DNA of 64,000 nucleotides from Kingdonia uniflora (taxonomy: Eukaryota > Streptophyta > Magnoliopsida > Ranunculales > Circaeasteraceae), in contig JACGCM010000004.1 in the NCBI GenBank assembly GCA_014058105.1, positions 992,001 to 1,056,000 of the forward strand, in the 5' to 3' direction. This document shows positions 56,507 through 64,000 of the stretch, piece after piece (the stretch's first letter is position 1; each line of letters opens with the position of its first letter). The notes below the pieces were generated by a model. The model made no database searches, was not told the origin of the DNA, and saw only the letters and a program-made list of their open reading frames with translations. Position numbers and translations under genes: made by a program.

Positions 56507-56507
56507 G
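56478..56507 (+). repeat. Run of 30 G residues
   Basis: An uninterrupted G30 tract is preceded by TATGGGA. Such tracts are very rare in plant DNA, can form G-quadruplexes and are error-prone in sequencing. Confidence 0.85.
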
Positions 56508-57889
56508 CTGGGCTCCGTGAAGTGGATCACAAAACTAGAGTTGGACACATTTTTCAGCTATAAGGATGAAGGTTCAACGTTCAGAAATGCAAGGGAAATA
56601 CTTTACCAAAGAGGGTTCAAAACATTGATCGTCATTGCCATAATAGAATTGGAAGGTGCTTGCATTGGTGGTGGTGGTTTGTTCCAGCCAGCAAGAGTAG
56701 AAAAGATGAATGAGGATACACAAGGCATGGTCATCGGTTCAAGGAGCTTTGGACCCAAGTTATCTCATAAAGTAACAAAGTCTATTATGTTTGATAGGCA
56801 AACTGTTTCGGTAAGAAATGAATCAATTCCAAATTTGAGGATGGAGAGATTGTTCCAAGTGGATGCTCGAAGTAGTGCGAGGTGCGGAGGGGACATCCGA
56901 GCCACATGGGTGGAAGTCATGAGTGTTGCCATATTTAACCCGATTGAAACCAAAGATAATTGATGATACAGAGTATGAATCCATTAGAGTCTATTCTCTG
57001 AAAAATAAATGGTGGGGTGATGGTACAGGGCAAGAAGAACTATGATAGCATTCAAAAGAGAATTGGTTAGGGGAGAACATGGTTATTTTGATCAAGATGC
57101 GCAAGTTTACACAGGACTTTGAAAAGACAGGGAGGATAAGAAAGCCACAAAGATCTCTTGATAGTCTTCTCGAATTGTTAGATTCTTACGACACTTTGAC
57201 GAGGTTTATTACTTCAACGGGGTTTCTGTCGACATAAAAAAAGACGTCTTAATGGTCGAATAACACTAAAAAAAGTATTCCTACTAAGCATAATGAAAAG
57301 AAAGAGAAGAATAGAGTAAAATAGAAAAAAAGATTATCTAATCGAGAAAACGACCAAGTTGGATGTTGTAGACTCGAAAGAGGGAACTGATAGGAACTCA
57401 TAAAGTCTCTCAAATTATGGGGAAGTGGAAATGTGGCGGAGATGCCTATTGAGGAGAGGATAAAGGTAACTACTGGGTATGTCCGGGGGGAGGCAATTTC
57501 AGTCATGACAACCCTCAGGCTTAATGTTGTTGAGTAAAAGGATAAATTGGTGGAAATGCTTTCGTTAATTGAAAGTGAGTAAAAAGAGCTTACTCGAGCT
57601 ACGAGAGCGAAGAATGGAATGGAAAAGGAATCTTCTAGAAGGGCGGTGGTAGAGTCTTTAGAATATGAGATTGAAGTTGGTTTTGGTGAGGGAAAAGAGG
57701 TTAGATCAAATTTTCCAAGTCGGGTTATGGGTTTTGTTGTAGGTCTTAATGAGGTAGAGACAAGGAGAGGGAGATGGTTACTTATGCAGAATAAAATAAT
57801 TACTTGGAAGACGATTAGGTTAGGTATGGGGGAGAAAATGAGGGATGTTAGGTTTTATGTGAAATAAATCAAACCTTCTAATCTATTAT

Positions 57890-58526
57890 TACAAGAAACA
57901 AAACTCCAATACATGGATCAAAATATCGAAAGAAAGATTTGGGGGTCGAAATAATGTAGGTGGGCGGCGATATACGCTAATGGGGCTTCGGGGGCTATGA
58001 TGGTTATTTGGGATGCGGGGGTAATAATGGTTCTAGAAGATATGTTATTAGGAGCCTATCCCTTATTGCGTTATTGTAAGAATGTCCATGATTAGTTCAA
58101 GTGGGTAGCTACCGGGGATAGGTAAACTTTTTGTGAGGAGCTTTCTAGTATTAGATGTATGTGGGATTAGTTGTGGTGTATTAGGGGAGATTTCAATGTC
58201 ATTCATTTCGCTCATAAGAGAAAAGAAGTACTAGAATCAACAAGAGTATGAAAGAGTTCAGCGACTTTGTCTAAACGCACGGGCTCATTGATTTACCACT
58301 TAGAGGGACGGAGTTTACTTGGTCTAATATGAAGATAAATCAAGGACTGAGTAAGATTGACATGTTCTTGATGGATAGTTCTTGGGAGAGTCATTTTCGA
58401 AAGGTATCACAAGATGAATTGCCGAGGATATCGTCAGATCATACCCTTTTGTTTCTTGATTGTGGGGAATCTAGATTAAGGCTGTTTCCTTTCATATTCG
58501 AGCTTTGGTGGCTTCAGTGGAATTAA
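57890..58526 (+). pseudogene. LINE AP endonuclease domain, degenerate
   Basis: Frames give IWGSK, WAAIYANGASGAM-like, VIWDAG, LWCIRGDFNVIHFAHKRKE (the GDFN motif) and GLIDLPLRGTEFTWSNMKIN, GLSKIDMFLMDSSW, RISSDHTLLFLDCG (SDH motif). These are the order and motifs of plant LINE endonucleases, which nick the target DNA. A nearby partial duplication repeats SDHTP-FLDC (58,535-58,575). Confidence 0.75.
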
Positions 58527-59089
58527 TTGCTTCCTTTGATGGATCATACCCCTTTGTTTCTTGATTGTAGGGCATCTAGATACGGTCGTTTCCTTTCAGA
58601 TTCGAGCTTTGGAGGCTTCAGGACGATGAATTGCTTCCTTTGATATAAAATTGGTGGCATTATTTGTCATGTGTTGGAACTTCTAGCTAGGTTTTGTGGT
58701 GTAAGCTAAAAGGTATTAATCTGAAAGAGTGGAATAAGTCCAAATCCAGTAAAATAGAGCTGAAAAACCACACTTATAAAATAAGTAAAGGAGGCAGGCA
58801 AAATGTTAGAAGGCGGAGTGTTATATTTGTGATAAGGTTGCACTCAAAAGTTATATCTGTAAAAGTAAATTAAATGGAAGCAACAATCTAGGGTGAAGTG
58901 GCTGAAAGAGGGAAACAACAATATAAAGTTTTTCAATCGACAGATAAAGGGAGACGGCGGATGAATAGCTTGTCTAAGGTACATATTGGTGATCAGATAG
59001 TGAATAGGTAGTGGATGATAACAACAAAATCAGGGAACATATTATTGAGTACTATTCGGGTCTGTAGAAGAAACCTGACCATTGAAGAC

Positions 59090-60000
59090 CCAGATTGGAC
59101 AGGTTGGGGTTCAACAGTATTATCGAAGAGCATGCATATTACCTTGAGAAGGAATTTGATGAAGAAAAGATTTTGGAGCCTTTGAGGAGTTGTGGCAGGG
59201 AGAAAGCTCTAGGGCTGTATAGATACCATAGGCAATTCTTTAACAAATGTTGCTGGTACATTCTTGGTTGAGACATTATGGCTACAATAAATAAGTTTCA
59301 TTGTAATGGTTTCCTTGATTAAAGGCTTAATACGGCTTTTCTTAAGCTTATACCAAAGTCCTTTGGGGCTAGGGAACTAAGAAATTTTAGGAGGTATTTA
59401 CAAGATTTTAGCTAAGGCTTTGTCAAGGGGATTGAAAGTAGTGATGGGCTTTGTAATCACGAGATTCCAAGAGGCTTTAGTTTTTAATCGGCAAATTTTG
59501 GATGGTGCTCTTATCGCCAATAAGCCTATCGATTCTAGGATGAGTGAGGAACCGTCGTCAGATGTGGTTCGCAAAATTGTCTTTGAGAAGGCTACGAACA
59601 TGTTGGCTGGAATTTTATATATTATTTATTGGAGAGGATGGATTTTGAGAAAAATTGAGGATGCAAATAAAAGTTTGTATATTGACAACAAAGTTTTCAA
59701 TCTTGGTTGATGGAGCTCCAACGCGGATTTACTCCAGTTCTAGAGGAATTCGACGGGGTTGTGCTTTATCTCCTTTCTTGTTCATTGTGGCGCGGAAGCT
59801 TTAAGAAGGTAGGCATGTAGAGCCAAAGACGTGGGCCTGATTCATGGGTTTAAGGTGAATAAAGAGGCACCAAAGACTACTCACCTTCAGTTTCTAGATG
59901 GTACTATCTTCTTTGTAGAAGAAATTCATGTTGAGATGTATCTTCAGCTTGTAGTACTTAGCTTTCAGTTAGCTAGCCTCTTATTACATGCAAACTTCAC
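59090..60000 (+). pseudogene. LINE reverse transcriptase, degenerate
   Basis: The translation shows EKEFDEEKILEPLRSCGREK, KLIPKSFGARELRNF-RR, FQEALVFNRQILDGALIANK, DRRM-like linker, SSRGIRRGCALSPFLFIVAR (motif B; Gln-Gly-Asp-Pro replaced by R-R-G-C) and HLQFLDGTIFFVEE, corresponding to the FADD box but with the second Asp lost (FLDG). Enzymatically dead on both counts. Confidence 0.7.
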
Positions 60001-60249
60001 AAAGAACAAAGTTATTGGAGTTGGTAATAGTAACGACATTGGGAATTTGGCTCTTTCTTTGGGTTGTGGCAAATGAATTCTTCATACGACTTATCTTGGT
60101 ATGATCTTGGGGCATCATCTCACTGTGCGAGAAACTTCCTTTTGGGTGACACTGAAGGAGCTCGTAAACTCCACTTACCGAGATGGAAAACAGTTTGTAT
60201 GGAGAAAGAAGTTGGCGGATTAAGGCTCGAATTTTTATTTAGATGAATA

Positions 60250-60977
60250 CGGTATTGCTCGGAAAGTGGTTATGGAGCTTTTGAAATGATAAGGATGGCT
60301 TATGGGTTGAGGTGATTGAAGCCAAGTTTGGGATTAGAATAAATGTTTGGCTCCCAAACAAGCCTATCACTTCATATGGTGTGGGGTTATGGAGGTCAAT
60401 TTTCAACCCGTAGGACAAGTTTAAGAAAGGTAGCGATAGTAACATTGGAAATGGGTAGATGGTTAGCTTTTGGCACGATGCCAAGGGTAATTCGAGAGCA
60501 TTGGCTCTAGTGTATCATTCTCTCTACAATGTTTGTGATCTAAAGTTTGAAAAGGTCAATGAGTTTAATGAAATAGGGACACGACGAATTGGAATTTTCC
60601 TTTTCAAAGAGATCTAATTGATACACTAGAGCCAATGCTCTAGTGTATGATTATAAAAGTCATATCGGTTATAAATTGAATGGGTAAAGACAAATGGAAG
60701 TGGAAGTAGGTTGAGAATGGGAAGTATAGTACATGGTGAAATATATTTGTGGAAGTTAGGTGCACAAAAGGTTAGTATCGGATGAGGGACTTCCCAAGAC
60801 GTTTGGTTTGAAGAAAGGCATCCAATCTAAAGAATATGTCGGCTAATGGGGGTAGCTTGGGGAACAACGACTAAAGACCAATTAAAACGAAGATTTACAA
60901 ATGTGGAACCCTTGGGCCTTCATTACAGTGTTGCGAATGAGTTCATTAACAATTTACTGTTACATTGGAGGTGTGAT
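60250..60977 (+). pseudogene. LINE zf-RVT region, interrupted by Cassandra
   Basis: EAKFGIRINVWLPNKPITSY, GVGLWRSIFNP, FKKGSDSNIGNG and VSFWHDAKGNSRALALVYHS follow the usual 'W......' plus 'G.G..I.FW.D.W.G...L' series after LINE RT. After 60,840 comes LGLHYSVANEFINNLLLHWR, then the Cassandra insertion. Confidence 0.65.
60495..60648. repeat. Inverted 23-bp repeats with a perfect 12-bp hairpin
   Basis: AGAGCATTGGCTCTAGTGTA followed by TCA (60,495-60,517) is exactly complementary to 60,619-60,641. The second copy extends into a perfect hairpin: arm ATACACTAGAGC (60,621-60,632), loop CAAT, arm GCTCTAGTGTAT (60,637-60,648). It lies within the decayed LINE. Confidence 0.85.
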
Positions 60978-61511
60978 GTAACATCCCCACAAGTCCAGAT
61001 CTTGGGAGGCGGGAGCAATCCTGGATGGGTAACCCATCGGGAAGCTGCTCCCCCGCCGATTAAAACCTCACACTGCTGGAGATCCGCAATTGTTAAGTGG
61101 GGAGAGTATCAGTAAATCAGTGTCGAGTGGATCGTTACAATTTGGTATCAGAGCCGAGGACAATTCTCTTCTAAGGTGGGGGGGATTGTTACATCCTCCC
61201 GTCTGTAGAAAGGCCGGTCCAGATCTTGGGAATAAAATGTAATTATCTGCAATAGACTTTTGTCGAGGCCTTTTAAACCCGCTTGGTTGTGGGAGGTAGA
61301 AGAACTCCAGAGTTAAGCGTGCTCGAGTGGGAACTATCCTGGGATGGGTCACCCACCGGGACACGTGGGAGCTATTCTGGGAATGGTCACCCACCGGGAG
61401 CTATTCTGGGAATGGTCACCCACCCGCCGATTAAAACCTCACACTGTTGGAGATCCGCAGTAGCTAAGTGGGGGACAATATCGGTAAATCAGTATCGGGT
61501 GGATCGTTACA
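60978..61511 (+). mobile_element. Cassandra TRIM, complete, with TGTGA target duplication
   Basis: The 5' LTR (60,978-61,139) starts TGTAACATCCCC and ends GATCGTTACA. The primer-binding site TGGTATCAGAGCC (61,143-61,155) follows, then the polypurine tract AAGGTGGGGGGGAT (61,173-61,186) and the 3' LTR (61,187-61,511: TGTTACATCCTCCC ... GATCGTTACA). TGTGA flanks both ends (60,973-60,977; 61,512-61,516). The LTRs contain 5S rRNA-derived sequence, the hallmark of Cassandra. No coding capacity. The 5' LTR is 162 bp against 325 bp for the 3' LTR because it lacks the first half of the 5S segment and the stretch before it. Confidence 0.92.
61301..61368 (+). promoter_or_regulatory. 5S rRNA-derived Pol III promoter segment in Cassandra 3' LTR
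   Basis: AGAACTCCAGAGTTAAGCGT, GCTCGAG and GGATGGGTCACCC correspond to the conserved plant 5S rRNA stretches AGAACTCCGCAGTTAAGCGT, GCTTGGG and GGATGGGTGACC. They include box A (61,311-61,330) and box C (61,341-61,353). Just after it, the box-C-like part is repeated twice more (61,369-61,426), giving three copies of CTGGGA-TGGTCACCCACC. Confidence 0.85.
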
Positions 61512-61810
61512 TGTGAGATCATTTCCTTAATCTTTTTGGTGTATCTTGGGTATTTGAATGGAGTTTTAATTTCATTTTTAAAACGGTAGTGATGCAAGCT
61601 ATTTATAAAAAAAAAGATTATAAAAAGTTCTTTGGGATTTTATGCCATATGCAATCGGATGGGTATTTGAAGGAAATAAATGATAGGCACTTTGATGAGA
61701 AAGTTAGGATCATGGAGGAGATCATCTTTGACATATACTTGACTATCTTGTATTAGTCTCCATCATCTATTGTCATGAAGGGGTCATATTTGAAGATTTT
61801 GTAACACGAT

Positions 61811-62430
61811 GGGAAATTTTAGTTATCACGGACCTGGTGTGAGATCGAGTGTCTTGTATTGTATTTTTATTTTTCTACTTCATTCTGCTGGGTCATATTC
61901 TTTCCATCTCGAAAAGTTTATCTTGATCAATAAATTAATTTTACATTCTCAAACAAAAAATTTGTCACATCTTATGCTCATATGGGCATTCTAATGACAG
62001 TTCAAGGTAATCCTAACCGCATTAGGTTAGCCTCAAAGCAAACCCTAGTAACAACTGCTTGTATATAAAGAGACTCATACAATAAAAGTATGCAAACAAT
62101 CTAGGCTATCCAACTACCAACTTTGTTATTCTTTATCTTCTCATTACTACCATTGATAAGCTCAACATCGCAGGTGAATGACAGACAGGCTAAACCTTGT
62201 TAAATTCCATATGAGCTTAACGACAGATATAAAGAGAAGATATATGAATCCATAAAAATAATGTAAATAACTTTATTGGAAGAAAAAAAATTTATAATCA
62301 TCTAATTTTTATATATTGGAGCTTTTGATGCTAATTAACTAACTAAGTTCACAATTTTAGAATACGAGTCTAGCTGAAAATTAAACAAACAAAACAAAGA
62401 AATGAGAAAGATTATGGCACAACTACCTGG
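61811..62430. other. Non-coding stretch
   Basis: Nothing recognised. TGTATATAAAGAGACTC (62,051-62,067) is TATA-box-like, followed by a CA/CT-rich leader-like stretch, possibly an LTR remnant. Confidence 0.3.
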
Positions 62431-62790
62431 CAAATCTCTGATTTGGAGTTGTTCCCTTTCTGATGCATAATACCTACGGATAACTTATGAAAGCTATCAT
62501 TCTGAATCGGTTCCTGTGGATATCAATAGTGAATTAGTTGAAACCTCACAAAAGTGTAAATCATACAATTGAACTAAAGAAAAAACACGTCACCTTTATT
62601 TTTGGGAGAATATTGGAGGCATCTTTCATTTTAAGCTCCTTCAACGGAAGCTTGTTATCAAGTTGGAGGCTAATCTCATAATCGTTTGGCATAAAGGGAA
62701 CTAATCCCCAAATAAACTCTTTTTGATCCTTGAACAATTCTTTAATCTTCAATACCACAATACTCAGTTTTTCACCTCTTTAATTTGTAT
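62430..62790 (-). pseudogene. SIN3-like paired amphipathic helix (PAH) fragment
   Basis: The minus strand reads VLKIKELFKDQKEFIWGLVP, FMPNDYEISLQLDNKLPLKE, MKDASNILPKIK, followed by GTGACG as a possible splice donor. It resembles the PAH module of SIN3-type transcriptional corepressors: 'V..RVKELF..H..LI.GFN.FLP.GYEI.L' and then '...F..A..FVNKIK'. A probable next exon (EPIQNDSFHKLSVGIMHQKG) lies at about 62,430-62,520. Upstream sequence holds stops. Only one PAH-like unit is seen, so this is a fragment or a gene of a small SIN3-like family. Assignment from pattern only. Confidence 0.5.
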
Positions 62791-63062
62791 TCAGCAAGGA
62801 TGTCACTCAGTTTTTCAGTTTTCTGGATGTCTGCATAAGCAATGACATCTTTTCTTTTAAACATTCGAGTTGTTTTTTTCATTCTAGCTAGAACATAGGT
62901 CCTGTGCTGCCCAGAACTTCATTAGCAAACAAATATAAAATGAGAAATTATGAAAGTTCTTATAATTAGATCGGAGTTCAAAAAGGTAACAAATTTATAT
63001 GGCGTAAAGCCAGAAAGACTTGAAAACACGGGAAAAAAGATTAGGACAATTAGAAGGATTAG

Positions 63063-64000
63063 TCACCATACAAATTTTGAACAATTTGATTCTGGATATT
63101 TTGCACTGGTAATAAACTTAAGTGTACGGAACCACAACTTCCCAAAACTGCAAAGCTCCTCAAACCTTTCTGTTTTTAGGTGATATGCACAAATTGACCT
63201 AGAGAACTCCATGAAGACAATATCACCTTGGAATGCAAAAGGATTCATGGTCCTGCTGGGAGTCGTGAACCAGTCAGACACATTATGTGGCTTTATACAC
63301 CAACTCTTCAAGAAAATTGAGTTGCAATCCATTTCCCATAAGGGGATGAAGTATTTATATGTCCACATGGGTTCGGAGTACTTCCAAATTACAAGGCTGA
63401 CCATGCTTAAGAAAAGATAATGGAGATATCCTTCTGACTCCCCCAAGCACATCTTTGATTTCTGCATGTTAAAAGAAGCCTCCGTCACATTGCCTGGTAA
63501 CTTCATAACTTGACACTTTTCATTTTCCAAGTCAAACGAGAGAATACTTGGGCCAGTTGTCCACCAATAATAGACTCCATTCGCAAGAGCACCTGAATTC
63601 GCGTCTATCCTAAATTGGCAAAAGCGGGTTTCCTTAGATGTAGTCCATGTGCGAGTCACTCATGAGTATATCTTGAATGAGTAATGGTCCTTGGAACTTG
63701 GCTTCCGTGGAGACACGACCATTACAACTTTATAATTCACGGAGGAGGAAGGACTCACCAAATGACGAGCCAAATCCTCTGCAGAGAAATCCTAAGGTGC
63801 TACATGCTTGACCATGTGCCAAGTTTGTTTCAATAGGAAACCACTTCTAAGTATAGGGATTGCAAACATATAAAACAAAATAATTTGGTCTACTTGACAT
63901 ACAAGTATGCATCCGTATTGAAAATAAATTACGACACAGGAGAAGTCCCTTGCACGAGGCTGCAACAATAACCTCCTCTAGCAAGAAATTCAAAGTTGTT
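63063..64000 (-). pseudogene. F-box-associated domain (FBA) protein, partial, running off the window
   Basis: The minus strand gives EEVIVAASCKGLLLCRNLFS, YVCNPYT-KWFPIE, KVVMVVSPRKPSSKDHYSFKIYS, then a 198-codon open frame with GALANGVYYWWTTGPSILSF, DLENEKCQVMKLPGN, LGESEGYLHYLF, NPFAFQGDIVFMEFSRSICA and YHLKTERFEELCSFGK. The series 'S.G....CNP.T..W..LP...Y.V...S...W......V..NG..YW...ILSFD...E....LP' belongs to plant F-box proteins with a C-terminal FBA domain, adaptors of SCF ubiquitin ligases. The F-box itself would lie beyond position 64,000. Stops after NPYT and KIYS and a frameshift near 63,795 argue for a pseudogene. Confidence 0.75.

Larger units (their letters stand above)
56508..61810 (+). 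mobile_element. Second L1-type LINE, old and degenerate, with nested Cassandra
   Basis: In order on the + strand: an ORF1-like region (56,508-57,600, tentative), an AP endonuclease (57,900-58,510), RT (59,090-60,000), the zf-RVT region (60,250-60,970, resuming after 61,517) and a decayed tail to about 61,800. Stops are frequent everywhere. Removing the Cassandra element at 60,978-61,511 restores the zf-RVT reading (NLLLHWRCD and then FGVSWVFEW-like). The exact ends are not determined. Confidence 0.75.

Noticed and set aside
56472..56963. 163-codon ORF starting with poly-glycine
   Set aside because: The start is the G30 tract; the rest may be LINE ORF1 remnant but shows no domain I can name, so it is not called as a gene.
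60495..60648. Helitron 3' hairpin
   Set aside because: The hairpin is not followed by CTRR within the usual distance.
61068..61394. 108-codon minus-strand ORF
   Set aside because: Lies entirely across the Cassandra LTRs, which have no coding capacity in this family.

Overview
The window is plant nuclear DNA, most likely from a flowering plant and probably a eudicot. Support comes from decayed copies of plant genes (an NPG-related TPR/calmodulin-binding protein, an ABC1-family kinase, F-box proteins, a SIN3-like PAH fragment), from plant-type Ty3/gypsy, Ty1/copia, L1-type LINE, CACTA, hAT and TRIM elements, and from the absence of any prokaryotic gene organisation. I cannot name the species. 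No intact host gene is visible. Almost everything is retroelement sequence or gene debris with in-frame stops.

Layout, left to right. 1-3,675: + strand remains of a Tat-like Ty3/gypsy element (end of gag, protease, RT, RNase H, start of integrase). It is followed on the opposite strand (5,995-3,830) by a coiled-coil accessory gene. 7,608-9,880: a second gypsy element, chromovirus-like, whose gag has been joined to its integrase by a deletion. 10,451-11,660: copia gag and protease. 12,111-12,833: a foldback element. 14,040-14,536: an F-box/DUF295 fragment. 14,679-21,990: the 3' LTR and polypurine tract of a minus-strand gypsy element, then another copy of the accessory gene on the + strand with at least four probable introns. 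A 4.5 kb solo LTR (22,033-26,529) flanked by TAACC interrupts this element. A minisatellite and one CACTA end follow. 28,383-29,766: an NPGR2-like pseudogene. 30,620-33,158: a 5'-truncated LINE. 33,875-35,708: the 3' half of a copia element.

From 35,709 to 49,947 lies a series of truncated minus-strand gypsy elements, each joined to the body of the next older one: element 3 (46,758-49,947), element 1 (42,196-46,757), element 2 (37,626-42,195), and a + strand LTR (37,032-37,625). A third accessory-gene fragment lies at 35,709-36,510. 51,060-53,292 is a TRIM-like element in which the LTR-end/primer-binding-site junction has been amplified into a tandem array. 53,293-54,180 is an ABC1-kinase pseudogene. 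55,384-55,771 is a hAT MITE with an 8-bp target duplication. About 56,500-61,800 is a second LINE, into which a complete Cassandra TRIM (5S rRNA-derived LTRs, TGTGA target duplication) has inserted. The right edge holds SIN3-like and F-box remnants.

The most interesting system is the accessory gene carried by the Tat-like elements. It occurs three times. In the two best-placed copies it lies antisense to the retroelement, between pol and the 3' LTR. It keeps splice-site-like introns at matching places and encodes a domain resembling the 'putative gypsy type transposon' family followed by long coiled coils. An antisense gene can keep introns through retrotransposition because the genomic RNA carries only the complement of its splice sites.
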